DNA of 64,000 nt from Halobaculum rubrum. Its GTDB lineage: Archaea; Halobacteriota; Halobacteria; Halobacteriales; Haloferacaceae. A program made the position numbers and the translations under genes. Shown here in pieces: positions 19,304 through 28,114 of the stretch. Within the stretch, counting starts at the first letter, position 1, and every line of letters starts with the position of its first letter. The stretch lies in assembly GCF_019880225.1 (NCBI RefSeq), contig NZ_CP082284.1, positions 1,240,001-1,304,000 on the forward strand, given 5' to 3'. A model generated the notes under the pieces. The model searched no databases, was not told where the DNA came from, and saw only the letters and a list, made by a program, of their open reading frames with translations.

Positions 19304-21145
19304 ATGGTCACACAGGAGGACGTGATCGAACTGGCGAAGCGTCGAGGCTTCTTCTTCGGCGCCAACGGCGCCTACGGCGGCGTCGCCGGCTTCTACACGT
19401 ACGGCCCGAACGGCGCGGCGGTGAAGGACAACCTCGAGTCCGCCTGGCGCGACCGCTTCACCGTCCGCCAGGGCAACATGGAGATCGAGGCGCCGACGAT
19501 CGTGCCGGAGGCCGTCTTCGAGGCGTCGGGCCACCTCGACGGCTTCGACGACATGCTCGTGGAGTGTCCCGAGTGCGGCGAGTCCAGCCGCGCCGACCAC
19601 CTCATCGAGGACAACACGAGCATCGAGGAGGCCGAATCGCTGCCGATCTCGGAAGTCGAGATGATCGTCCGGGATCACGATCTGCGGTGCCCCTCGTGTG
19701 ACGCGCCGCTGGGCGGCGAACCCGTCGAGGAGTTCAACCTCATGTTCGAGACGAGCATCGGCCCCGGCTCGGGCCAACCCGGCTACATGCGCCCGGAGAC
19801 GGCGCAGGGCATCTTCGTGGAGTTCCCGCGGCTGAAGGAGTACGCCCGCAACCGCCTCCCGTTCGGCGTCACCCAGATCGGCCCCGCCTACCGCAACGAG
19901 ATCAGCCCACGGAAGGGTATCATCCGCGTGCGCGAGTTCACGCAGGCCGAACTGGAGACGTTCATCGACCCCGAGGAGGACAAGCCGCCCCTGCACGAGG
20001 TCGAGGACGTGGAAGTGACGTTGTATCCGGCAGACGAACAGGAGGCGAGCGAGGCGCAGAGCGTCTCGGAAGCGAGCGGCGAAGCCGCGAGCACGGACGG
20101 CGAGGCGTACACCACGACCGTCGGCGAGGCCGTCGACGAGGGCGTCATCGGTTCCGAGTGGGTCGGCTACTACCTCGGCGTCGCGCAGGAGTGGTACGAG
20201 CGCGTCGGCGTCGACATGGACCGCTTCCGCTTCCGCCAGCACCTCCCCGGCGAACTCGCCCACTACGCCGCGGACTGCTGGGACGCCGAATCGGAAGTCG
20301 GCGGCGACTGGATCGAGATCACCGGCTTCGCGTACCGCTCGGATTACGACCTCACAAAGCACGCCGAGCATTCCGGCGAGTCGTTCACCGTGTTCAAGCA
20401 GTACGACGAGCCCAAGACGGTGGAGCGCGCGGCCGTCGACCCCGACATGGCGACGCTCGGCCCCGAGTTCGGCGGCGACGCCGGCGCGGTCGCGGACGCC
20501 CTGCAGACCCTGGCCGAGCGCGACCCCGACGCCTTCGACGCCGACGCGGTCGAAGTCGAGGTCGACGGAGCGACCCACACGGTCGACACGGACGTGGCGA
20601 ACTTCTCGGTCGAGGAGGTGACCGAGAACGGCGAGCACATCACCCCGCACGTCGTCGAGCCGTCGTTCGGTATCGACCGCATCGTCTACACGGTGATCGA
20701 GCACGCCTACCGGGCCGACGAGGTCGACGGCGAGGAGCGCGCCTACCTGGCATTGGATCCGGAGATGGCCGCGACCGACGCCGCCGTCTTCCCGCTCGTC
20801 TCCAACGACGATCAGTTACTCGACCTGGCAGACGACGTGACCGACGACCTCCGCGCGGCGGGCCTCTCCGTCGAGTACGACGACTCGGGCTCGATCGGCC
20901 GGCGCTACCGCCGGCAGGACGAGGTCGGCACGCCGTTCTGTGTCACCGTCGACCGCGACGGTCTCGAGGGCGACGGCCCCGACACCGTCACCGTCCGCGA
21001 GCGCGACTCCGCGCGACAGGTCCGCGTGGCCGTGAGCGAGGTCGCCGACGAGATCGCGCGCCTCCTCGACCCCGAAGAAGATCGGGCGTTCGACGCGCTC
21101 GCGGAGTCGCACGACGAGATCGAGACGGACGTCGAGACGGCCTGA
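19304..21145 (+). CDS. glyS: Glycyl-tRNA synthetase
   Basis: Class II synthetase of the archaeal/eukaryotic alpha2 type (EC 6.1.1.14), 613 residues. The zinc-like insert carries CPECGE and CPSCDAP. Motif 2 is seen in GPAYRNEISPRKGIIRVREF and motif 3 in PSFGIDRIVYTVIEH. The C-terminal anticodon-binding domain follows. An acidic low-complexity insert (~residues 243-275) is typical of halophiles. It is second in an apparent three-gene operon between the CBS protein (1-bp gap) and a dolichol kinase (7-bp gap). Confidence 0.96.
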   Translation: MVTQEDVIELAKRRGFFFGANGAYGGVAGFYTYGPNGAAVKDNLESAWRDRFTVRQGNMEIEAPTIVPEAVFEASGHLDGFDDMLVECPECGESSRADHLIEDNTSIEEAESLPISEVEMIVRDHDLRCPSCDAPLGGEPVEEFNLMFETSIGPGSGQPGYMRPETAQGIFVEFPRLKEYARNRLPFGVTQIGPAYRNEISPRKGIIRVREFTQAELETFIDPEEDKPPLHEVEDVEVTLYPADEQEASEAQSVSEASGEAASTDGEAYTTTVGEAVDEGVIGSEWVGYYLGVAQEWYERVGVDMDRFRFRQHLPGELAHYAADCWDAESEVGGDWIEITGFAYRSDYDLTKHAEHSGESFTVFKQYDEPKTVERAAVDPDMATLGPEFGGDAGAVADALQTLAERDPDAFDADAVEVEVDGATHTVDTDVANFSVEEVTENGEHITPHVVEPSFGIDRIVYTVIEHAYRADEVDGEERAYLALDPEMAATDAAVFPLVSNDDQLLDLADDVTDDLRAAGLSVEYDDSGSIGRRYRRQDEVGTPFCVTVDRDGLEGDGPDTVTVRERDSARQVRVAVSEVADEIARLLDPEEDRAFDALAESHDEIETDVETA

Positions 21146-21152
21146 GACGCCG

Positions 21153-21785
21153 ATGGGGGAGCTGAAGCGGCGGGCGGTTCACGTCTCCGGGACCGGGTTT
21201 CCGGTGATCTACCTGCTCGGGCTCGTCACCTGGCGACAGCTCCAGGCGCTGCTCGTGGCCGCCACGGTCGGCGTGTTCGTGCTGGAGTTCCTCCGGCTCG
21301 TCGTCGAGATCGATTACGGCCCGCTCAACCGCGTGTACGACGAACTGACGCGGGAGTACGAGGCCGACAACGTCGCCGGCTACGCGCTGTTCATGGTCGG
21401 GGCGACCCTGGCGGCGCTGGCGTTCGCGCCCCCGTACGGGCCCGATGTCGTCGCGTTCGAGCCGCCGCTGGCGGTGTCGGCGGTCCTCATGCTCTCGGTG
21501 GGCGACCCGATATCGGGATACCTCGGGAGCAACGACGCGACGACCGCCAAGGAGGTGGGCGTGCTCGCGGTCATGTTTCTCGTGTGCTTCGCGCTGGCGG
21601 TTCCCGTGACCGTCCCCCACGCGGGGACGGTCGTCGGCGTCGCCGCCGCGGCCGCGGGCGCGCTCGGCGCGACCGTCGCAGACGGCCTGAAGCCGGTGAT
21701 CCGCGGCTACGTGGTCGACGACAACCTCACGATCCCGCCCGCGGCGGGGGCGGCGATGACCGCGGTGTTCCTCCTCGTCGCGTAG
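21153..21785 (+). CDS. Dolichol kinase (Sec59-like)
   Basis: 210-residue polytopic membrane protein of the SEC59 / CTP-dependent lipid kinase family. It starts with the conserved KRRAVHVSGTGFPVIY and includes SVGDPISGYLGS and GATVADGLKPV, which form the CTP-binding end of the family. It would phosphorylate dolichol for N-glycosylation of surface proteins. It closely follows glyS and lies about 50 bp before the convergent small membrane gene. Confidence 0.85.
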   Translation: MGELKRRAVHVSGTGFPVIYLLGLVTWRQLQALLVAATVGVFVLEFLRLVVEIDYGPLNRVYDELTREYEADNVAGYALFMVGATLAALAFAPPYGPDVVAFEPPLAVSAVLMLSVGDPISGYLGSNDATTAKEVGVLAVMFLVCFALAVPVTVPHAGTVVGVAAAAAGALGATVADGLKPVIRGYVVDDNLTIPPAAGAAMTAVFLLVA

Positions 21786-21840
21786 GTGCGTTCGGCGGCG
21801 TTGCCGCCCTCCTCACCCGCTCCGGTCGCACGACCATCCG

Positions 21841-22020
21841 CTACCGTAACACGATCAGGTACGTCAGCAGGAACACGATGAGCCCGAAGCCGGCGACGGT
21901 TCGGAGGGTGAACGACGCGAGATCGAGGTACGAGAATCCCCACACCACCACCGACGCGAACGCGGCCGAGAGGACGAGATTCATCGCGAACAGCACGCGC
22001 GGGTCGCCGTCGGATGCCAT
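21841..22020 (-). CDS. Two-helix small membrane protein
   Basis: 59 residues, MASDGDPRVLFAMNLVLSA to VFLLTYLIVLR, with two hydrophobic helices (about 9-30 and 40-58). The ATG at 22020 is preferred over a start seven codons upstream, which would overlap the divergent promoter. It diverges from the gene starting at 22073. Function unknown. Confidence 0.62.
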   Translation of the reverse strand: MASDGDPRVLFAMNLVLSAAFASVVVWGFSYLDLASFTLRTVAGFGLIVFLLTYLIVLR

Positions 22021-22072
22021 GCGATGGGGTGTGGGGACCACCTACTTGGCTCCCGCGGTCGTAGACGATCGC

Positions 22073-22396
22073 GTGCCGCTCCGAAACCGCGCGGGCGACC
22101 CGGTCGACCCGGTGCCGTTCCTCGTCGTCGCCAGCCTCGCGTTCCTGCTGGTGTTCTCGACGGGGCCGATCTACCTGCAGGCGCTGTTCGGCGTCGGCCT
22201 CGCGACGGCACTTGCCGGGTCGACGGGCGTCTTCCTCGTCGTGACCGCCGCCGCGTACCACCGGTTCGTCCGGACCGACAGGCCGGAGCTCCGCGGGGAG
22301 GTCCCCGTCGAGGGACGGTATCGACGGCTGTGGTACGGCGCCGTCGCGCTCGCGCTCCTCCTCGCGCTGCTGTCGCTCCCGTTCATGGAGCTTTGA
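22073..22396 (+). CDS. Small membrane protein, GTG start
   Basis: 107 residues with three hydrophobic segments (about 15-32, 35-55 and 86-103) and a basic loop. The GTG at 22073 is chosen over an in-frame ATG at 22019 because a CTTGGCT box lies exactly 28 nt before it, matching the CTTGGCC box 28 nt before hisB; the ATG also overlaps the divergent gene's start codon. No family recognised. Confidence 0.65.
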   Translation: MPLRNRAGDPVDPVPFLVVASLAFLLVFSTGPIYLQALFGVGLATALAGSTGVFLVVTAAAYHRFVRTDRPELRGEVPVEGRYRRLWYGAVALALLLALLSLPFMEL

Positions 22397-22467
22397 ACGC
22401 CCGCGATGTCGCGGTCGCCCGCCGCCGATCCCCGCGGACTTTTGTCGGACGGCCGCACAGGCCGGGT

Positions 22468-22872
22468 ATGCGCGAGGTCGATGCCGAGCGATTCGTCGGC
22501 GCCACGCCCGCGACGCTCCGGCGACTGCTCTCGCCGGCCGCGCTCGTCGAGTACGAGGGGAGCTTCACGGCGCGAGGGACCGCCGAAGCGGGCGACGCCA
22601 CGGTCGTCACCGTCGCCGGCGGCGGCCTGGAGTTCGACCTCCGGGTGACCGAGACGGACGACGGCTGGCACTACGAGCAGGTCGGCGACCGGGGGCCGTT
22701 CGACGCGATGGAGACCGAGGTGACGGTCGAGCCGGCGAACGAGGGGAGTCGGGTTCGGGCGGTCTCGCGCGTCTCGCTGGGACTGCCGCTCCCCCTCGTC
22801 GACCGGATCGCCGGCTGGAAGCGCCGCGGGGAGCTCCGTCGGCTGCTCGACGCCGTCGCCGACGACGCCTGA
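22468..22872 (+). CDS. SRPBCC (START-like) domain protein
   Basis: 134 residues with the pattern of a polyketide-cyclase/SRPBCC helix-grip fold: short N-terminal helix (DAERFVGATPATLRRLLSP), a run of beta strands (TVVTVAGGGLEFDLRV, TEVTVEPANEGSRVRAVSRV) and a long C-terminal helix (LRRLLDAVADDA). Such proteins bind hydrophobic ligands. The ligand is unknown. A CTTTTGTC box lies about 30 nt upstream. Confidence 0.72.
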   Translation: MREVDAERFVGATPATLRRLLSPAALVEYEGSFTARGTAEAGDATVVTVAGGGLEFDLRVTETDDGWHYEQVGDRGPFDAMETEVTVEPANEGSRVRAVSRVSLGLPLPLVDRIAGWKRRGELRRLLDAVADDA

Positions 22873-22972
22873 GGCGGTCGATCGGCGCGAACTCGGTCGG
22901 CTCGGGACGGTCGTGTGTCACGGCCGGGAAGCCGCGCCGGGGTTTATGAGCGAGTCAACGAGTACCACACGT

Positions 22973-23197
22973 ATGGGACTGCTCGGCACGCTCACGGAGA
23001 CGCTGAAAGCCTCGACGGAGTCGCCCAACCGCGGCGGCGATCAGACGGCGGAGTCGGAGGGCGCGTACTGGTGTCACGACTGCGACGAGCGCCTGATCGA
23101 TCTCGACGTCGAGGGCGAGGATCCTCCGTCGTGCCCGGAGTGTGGCGACGGGATGGAGTTCGAACGCTCGCCCGGATCGACCGGCTGCGCCTGCTGA
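22973..23197 (+). CDS. Small zinc-ribbon protein
   Basis: 74 residues. Two CxxC knuckles, CHDC and CPEC, flank an acidic loop and would form a zinc ribbon; the end is STGCAC. The ATG at 22973 is favoured over one nine codons upstream because the upstream ATG lies inside the TATA-like TTTATGAG, which is 30 nt before 22973. Convergent with the COG0523 GTPase. Function unknown. Confidence 0.68.
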   Translation: MGLLGTLTETLKASTESPNRGGDQTAESEGAYWCHDCDERLIDLDVEGEDPPSCPECGDGMEFERSPGSTGCAC

Positions 23198-23200
23198 CGG

Positions 23201-24493
23201 CTACGACAGCGAGACGACCGCGTCGTCGCCGTCATCGTCGTCGGACGCGGTCGGAACCCACGATCCGGCGTCCCCGTCGATCCCTCCCACGATCTCGTCG
23301 TCCGTGATCAGACAGGCGTCCAGTCCCGCACGGACCGCCGACTCGTCGAGGGCGACGCCGATGACGACCAGCTCGGTGTGCCGGTCGCCCCACTCGTCGT
23401 CCCAGTCGGCGTCGCCCCGGCGGTTCGCACGATACAGCTCCCGGTCGGCCTCGTCCATCGCGGCCACCCACGGGCCGACCGCCTCCGCCCGAACCGAGGG
23501 GCCGGCCTGACTGTAGTTCAGTCGCTGGTCGCTGCCGGCGACGTGGAGCGTTCCCTTCGAGCGGACGACCGACTCGGGGAGGTCCGAGAGGAACTCGGCG
23601 AGTCGGTCGGGGTGGAACGGTCGGCGCTCCCGGTAGACGAAGGAGGTGACGCCGTACACCTCGTCCGGGTGGGCGTGATCGTGGCCCCCGTGGCCGTGCT
23701 CGTGAGCGCCGCGATCCCCGTGGTCATCGCCGTGAGCGCGGTCGTGCCTCTCCTCTCGGTGCTCGTACAGGTCCACGTCGAGAATCCGGTCCAGCGGCGC
23801 CGCCGAGTGCTCGGTGGGGACGACCTCGGCGCCGGGGCGAAGCGCGCGCACCAGCTCCTCGGCCTCCGTGATCTCGGCCTCGTCACACAGGTCCGCCTTG
23901 TTGAGGAGGACCACGTCGGCGCCCTCGACCTGTTCGACGAGGAGATCCGAGAGCGGGCGACGCCCCGCGTCGTCGTCATCGGCGGCGCCGTCGGCCTCGT
24001 GGGCGGCGCCGCCGCGTCGCTCGGGCGTCCCCTCGCCGGCGAACGCGTCGAGGAACTGCGGGGTGTCGAGCACCGTGACGACCGCGTCCATCCGGTAGCG
24101 CGCGGCCGCCGGGCCGTTGATGAACTGCCGCGCGACCGGGCCGGGCTCGCTGATCCCCGAGGGCTCGACGACGAGGTGGTCGAACTCCTTGCCGTCGGCG
24201 AGCTGCACGACCGCGCGCTCCAGATCGTCGCGCAGCTCACAGCAGATACAGCCGTTCGACAGTTCGGCGACGCCGACCGCCGGGAGGTCGTCCGAGGAGA
24301 GCAGGTCGTAGTCGACGTTCACCGCGCCCACGTCGTTGACGAGCACGGCGATGTCCCTGTCGCCCGCGTTCGACAGCAGGTGGTTCACGAGCGTCGTCTT
24401 CCCCGCGCCGAGGCTCCCCGAGAGGACGGTTACGGGGACGGCGTCGGGATCGCTCTGGCCTGGGCCGCCGCCGAGTCCGCGTCCGGGCGTCAT
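23201..24493 (-). CDS. COG0523 (CobW/ZNG1-type) metal-handling GTPase
   Basis: G3E-family GTPase of 430 residues. The Walker A motif is SGSLGAGKTTLVNH, the metal-binding CXCC motif is SNGCICCEL, and the base motif is LLNKADLCDE. A histidine-rich loop at about residues 270-310 (HGDDHGDRGAHEHGHGGHDH) would bind Zn or Co. The CobW C-terminal domain (~315-410) follows. It probably inserts or delivers a metal. No cobalamin, urease or hydrogenase gene lies nearby, so zinc trafficking is the likeliest role, by family analogy. Confidence 0.88.
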   Translation of the reverse strand: MTPGRGLGGGPGQSDPDAVPVTVLSGSLGAGKTTLVNHLLSNAGDRDIAVLVNDVGAVNVDYDLLSSDDLPAVGVAELSNGCICCELRDDLERAVVQLADGKEFDHLVVEPSGISEPGPVARQFINGPAAARYRMDAVVTVLDTPQFLDAFAGEGTPERRGGAAHEADGAADDDDAGRRPLSDLLVEQVEGADVVLLNKADLCDEAEITEAEELVRALRPGAEVVPTEHSAAPLDRILDVDLYEHREERHDRAHGDDHGDRGAHEHGHGGHDHAHPDEVYGVTSFVYRERRPFHPDRLAEFLSDLPESVVRSKGTLHVAGSDQRLNYSQAGPSVRAEAVGPWVAAMDEADRELYRANRRGDADWDDEWGDRHTELVVIGVALDESAVRAGLDACLITDDEIVGGIDGDAGSWVPTASDDDDGDDAVVSLS

Positions 24494-24653
24494 GAGTCGT
24501 CCTAACGCCGGGGTGTGTGGTACTTGTGCTCGTTGGTCCCGGCGACGGCGCGAGTCGCCGGCGACCGGACGCGCCGACAACCCCGACACGGCGTCCCGCG
24601 CCGCCGACGCGACCGCGACAGCCTTATCCACGATACCGTCACACACACGACCA

Positions 24654-24995
24654 ATGACCGACGACACGGCCGTCGGGGGCGACGGCGACGACGACGAGGT
24701 GACGCTGTCCGACCGGATCGACCGATTCCTCGCGGTGGTGCGCGAGTGGGGTGCCGGCCTCTATCACGGACTGATCTCCCACCCCGCGTTCGAGAAGGTC
24801 GAGCAGGAGGCCGAGGACCTGGAGGACTCGTTCATGTTGGCGTGTTTCCCCGACGCGTTCGGCATCCCCTCGCCCGTCTCCTACTACACCGCCGAGCTGC
24901 TCCCGTACCTCGAATCGGAGTTCGAGGCGTGGGAGCGGCGGATGTGGAACCGCGGGTCGATGCTCGAACGCAAGGGCCAGCAGTACCACTTCTGA
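24654..24995 (+). CDS. Uncharacterised protein coupled to ArsA/Get3
   Basis: 113 residues, MTDDTAVGGDGDDDEVT to ERKGQQYHF. After an acidic start it is mostly helical and aromatic: LSDRIDRFLAVVREWGAGLY, AFGIPSPVSYYTAELLPYL. No membrane segment. A CTTATCC box is 31 nt upstream. Its TGA overlaps the next ATG by one base, so it is translationally coupled to the ATPase gene. No family recognised. A role as a partner or client factor of that ATPase is inference from the overlap alone. Confidence 0.72.
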   Translation: MTDDTAVGGDGDDDEVTLSDRIDRFLAVVREWGAGLYHGLISHPAFEKVEQEAEDLEDSFMLACFPDAFGIPSPVSYYTAELLPYLESEFEAWERRMWNRGSMLERKGQQYHF

Positions 24996-25996
24996 TGGCG
25001 ACCCACACGCGGCCGACGGAGAAGTTCGTGTTCTTCGGCGGCAAGGGCGGCGTCGGGAAGACGACCATGTCCGCGGCGTACGCCGTCAAGTGTGCCGACG
25101 CGGGCCTCGACACGCTCGTCGTGTCGACGGACCCCGCACACTCGACGTCGGACGTGTTCGACCAGCGATTCGGCGACGACCCCGAGGCGGTCGACGGACG
25201 GGAGGGACTGTGGGCGATGGAGATCGACCCCGACGAGGAGGTCGAACACCACCTCATGGAGACGAAGCGGGCGCTGGGCGATCAGGTGAGCGCCGCGATG
25301 GTCAACGAGATCGACCGCCAGATCGAGATGGCTCACCAGACGCCCGGCGCGTACGAGGCGGCGCTGTTCGACCGCTTCGTCGACGTGATGCAGTCGAGCG
25401 AGGCGTTCGACCGCGTCGTCTTCGACACCTCCCCCACCGGGGGAACGCTGCGCCTGCTCGGGCTCCCCGACTTCCTGGAGGGGTGGATCGACCGCCTGCT
25501 CCGCAAGCGAGAGAAGTCCATCGACCTGTTCGAGAAGGCCGCCATCGGGAGGAACGAGCCCCGACGCGTGGCGGAGGGGGACCCAATCCTCGCGCGCCTC
25601 CAAGAGCGCAAGGAGTTCTTCGAGTACGCCGGCCGGATGCTGCGGGAGCACGCCGCGTTCTTCCTCGTCGTCAACCCCGACGAACTGTCGGTCCGCGAGA
25701 CCCGTCGGGCCGCCGACGGCCTCGCCGACCGCGGTCTCTCCGTCCGGGGACTGGCGGTGAACCGCCTCACGCCCGAACCCGACGACGACGAGAACGGCCG
25801 CGGGGCCCGCTACCTCCGCGACCGTGTCGCCACCGAGCGCGCGCACCTCCGGACGCTCCGCGAGGAGTTCGACCAGCCCGTCGTCGCCGAGATCGAGACC
25901 CGCGTCGAGGAGGTTCGGGGGGACTTCCTCTCGGAGGTGGCCGCGGAGTTGGACATCGACACCGCGGTCGCCGCCGACCCACCGAGCCGCTCCTAG
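24995..25996 (+). CDS. ArsA/Get3 (TRC40) family ATPase
   Basis: 333 residues with the deviant Walker A of the family, FFGGKGGVGKTTMS, a switch-like STDPAHSTSDVFDQ, and DTSPTGGTLRLLGLPDFL. It has one ATPase domain rather than the two of bacterial ArsA, and no CxxC zinc hook that I can see. Archaeal relatives target tail-anchored membrane proteins; arsenite efflux is less likely, with no arsB nearby. It lies in an operon with the small helical protein just upstream. Confidence 0.87.
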   Translation: MATHTRPTEKFVFFGGKGGVGKTTMSAAYAVKCADAGLDTLVVSTDPAHSTSDVFDQRFGDDPEAVDGREGLWAMEIDPDEEVEHHLMETKRALGDQVSAAMVNEIDRQIEMAHQTPGAYEAALFDRFVDVMQSSEAFDRVVFDTSPTGGTLRLLGLPDFLEGWIDRLLRKREKSIDLFEKAAIGRNEPRRVAEGDPILARLQERKEFFEYAGRMLREHAAFFLVVNPDELSVRETRRAADGLADRGLSVRGLAVNRLTPEPDDDENGRGARYLRDRVATERAHLRTLREEFDQPVVAEIETRVEEVRGDFLSEVAAELDIDTAVAADPPSRS

Positions 25997-26094
25997 CCGA
26001 TACCGGTCGTCACCGACGGGCGCAGCGCGCGCGAGCGTCCGCCGGTGACGACGGAGCGGCCACAAAGTACTCAAGTGACATTGATCAGCAAATA

Positions 26095-26230
26095 TTGCCC
26101 GTTGATCCGAGAAATCAACCCGTCTGTCACCGCAAGGACCTGTGCTTCCGGTCTCTCCTCCGCGGGATCCGGCGTCGAAGCTTAATGTTTTTATAGAAAG
26201 TACACACACGCCTGCGACGAGGTAACACAC
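26095..26230 (+). promoter_or_regulatory. cstA promoter region with dyad and Shine-Dalgarno
   Basis: The 234-bp gap before cstA is unusually AT-rich for this genome. It holds a perfect inverted repeat, GTTGAT-N7-ATCAAC (26101-26119), then a TATA-like TTTTTATAG near 26185-26195, and a Shine-Dalgarno-like GAGGT seven bases before the ATG. Unlike most genes here, cstA therefore seems to have a leader of roughly 10-15 nt. The dyad could be a repressor or activator site. Confidence 0.6.
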
Positions 26231-28114
26231 ATGGTGGCTGTAATGTGGCTGGTGCTCGCGGTACTCGTGCTGTTCAGCGCGGGGTACCTCGGCTACTCCC
26301 GATACCTGGCGAGGTTCGTGGAGCTGGACGGGGACCGCGAGACGCCGGCGCACAAATACGAGGACGGACAGGAGTACGTGCCGTCGAAGAAACCCGTACT
26401 CCTCGGGCATCACTATTCGAGCATCGCGGGCGGGGCGCCCATCGTCGGCCCCATCACGGCCGGCGTGGTGTGGGGCTGGGTGCCGGCGCTGCTGTGGATC
26501 GCCATCGGCAACCCGCTGATGGGGTCGGTCCACGACTTCGTCTCGCTGTCGTCGTCGCTTCGCCACGAGGGGAAGTCGATCGGCTACATCATCGGCGAGT
26601 ACGTCGGCGACCGCGGCAAGAACATGCTGCTGTGGTTCGCGTTCCTCACGATCATCCTGGTGGTGGCGGTGTTCGCGCTCGTCGTCGCGCTGGTGTTCGA
26701 CGCGTTCCCGAGCGCGGCGACCGCGTCGTTCCTGTACATCGCGCTCGCGCTGGTGTTCGGGGTCTACCTGTACCAGCTCGACGGACCGTTCATCCCGGGG
26801 ACCGTCGGCTTCGTCGCCGGCGTGTTCGCCAGCGTCTGGGTCGGTATCCAGTACCCGATCGCGCTGACCGCGGGCGCGTTCGTCGGCGAGGGGGAGACCG
26901 TCGCGACCGCGACGAACGCCGCGGGCAACAGCTTCATCGTCCTGTTCGGCGAGGGGCTCGGCTTCCTGCCGACGGTCATCAACGCGAACATCTCGGCGTG
27001 GATCCCGGTAGTGCTGGTGTACGCGTTCATCGCGTCCGTGCTCCCCGTCTGGATGCTGCTCCAGCCGCGCGACTACCTGTCGTCGTTCCTGCTGTACTCG
27101 GGGGTCGGCGGCGCGCTGCTGGCGATCATCGTCGGGACCGTGCTCGGCACGGCGAACCAGGCGCTCGTCATCGACTCGAGCATCCCGGCGTTCCGCGGGT
27201 TCATGGGCGGCTCCTACGGCCTCCCGCTGTTCCCGCTGCTGTTCGTGACGATCGCCTGCGGCACCATCTCCGGGTTCCACTCGCTGGTGTCGTCGGGGAC
27301 GACCGCGAAACAGCTCGACAAGGAAACCGACGCGCGTGCCATCGGCTACGGCGGCATGCTCGGCGAGGGGCTGCTCGCGACGGTCGCGCTCGCGACGGTG
27401 TCGATCGCCGGCATCACCGTCAGCGGCGGCGGCATCGGGCAGGCGCTCCCGAACTTCGCCACCGGCGGCGGCATCATCCTCACGTCGTTCGGCATCCCGG
27501 CGGCGTACGGCGCCCCGTTCATGGCGCTCGTGCTGGTGAGCTTCCTGCTCACGTCGACGGACACCGCCGTCCGGCTGGGTCGGTACATGATGGACGAGAT
27601 CGTCGGCACGCCGGAGACGAGCGTCGAGGAGACCGCCTCGAACCGCTACGTCTCCGCGAGCATCCAGGTGTTCGGCGGCTACGTGCTCGTCGCCTCGGGG
27701 ACGTGGTCGAGCCTCTGGCCGCTGTTCGGCGGCGCCAACCAGCTGCTCGCGGCGCTGGCGCTGCTCACCGCGACGGTGTGGCTCGCCAACTGGGACGAAT
27801 CCAAGCAGCTCATCTCGACGGGCGTCCCGATGGCGATCATGACCGGGGTGACGGTGACCGCGCTGCTGTATCTGGCGCTGTACCAGAACTTCTACCAGAA
27901 GTTCGTCCAGGGCAACTGGGGGCTCGCGGAGGGCGAGACCCTCACGTTCGCCATGCAGGCGTCCGTCGCCGTCCAGATCGTCATCGCGCTGGTGTTGGTG
28001 TACCTCGCGCTCGCGCTCGCGAAGATGGGGTACGAGAACATCCAGGAGGCGCGCGAGACGCCCGACGGCGCGGTCGCCACGGACGGCGGCCGGGAGTCCC
28101 ACGGCGACTCCTGA
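26231..28114 (+). CDS. cstA: CstA, carbon-starvation / pyruvate-peptide transporter
   Basis: 627-residue polytopic membrane protein of the CstA family, known for uptake of pyruvate or peptides during carbon limitation. Typical motifs are near the N-terminus (YSRYLARFVELDGDRETPAH, then VLLGHHYSSIAGGAPIVGP) and later (NPLMGSVHDFVSLSSSLRH; CGTISGFHSLVSSGTTAKQL). About 16 hydrophobic segments. The ATG at 26231 is fixed by a GAGGT site seven bases upstream. The AT-rich upstream dyad suggests transcriptional control. Confidence 0.94.
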   Translation: MVAVMWLVLAVLVLFSAGYLGYSRYLARFVELDGDRETPAHKYEDGQEYVPSKKPVLLGHHYSSIAGGAPIVGPITAGVVWGWVPALLWIAIGNPLMGSVHDFVSLSSSLRHEGKSIGYIIGEYVGDRGKNMLLWFAFLTIILVVAVFALVVALVFDAFPSAATASFLYIALALVFGVYLYQLDGPFIPGTVGFVAGVFASVWVGIQYPIALTAGAFVGEGETVATATNAAGNSFIVLFGEGLGFLPTVINANISAWIPVVLVYAFIASVLPVWMLLQPRDYLSSFLLYSGVGGALLAIIVGTVLGTANQALVIDSSIPAFRGFMGGSYGLPLFPLLFVTIACGTISGFHSLVSSGTTAKQLDKETDARAIGYGGMLGEGLLATVALATVSIAGITVSGGGIGQALPNFATGGGIILTSFGIPAAYGAPFMALVLVSFLLTSTDTAVRLGRYMMDEIVGTPETSVEETASNRYVSASIQVFGGYVLVASGTWSSLWPLFGGANQLLAALALLTATVWLANWDESKQLISTGVPMAIMTGVTVTALLYLALYQNFYQKFVQGNWGLAEGETLTFAMQASVAVQIVIALVLVYLALALAKMGYENIQEARETPDGAVATDGGRESHGDS

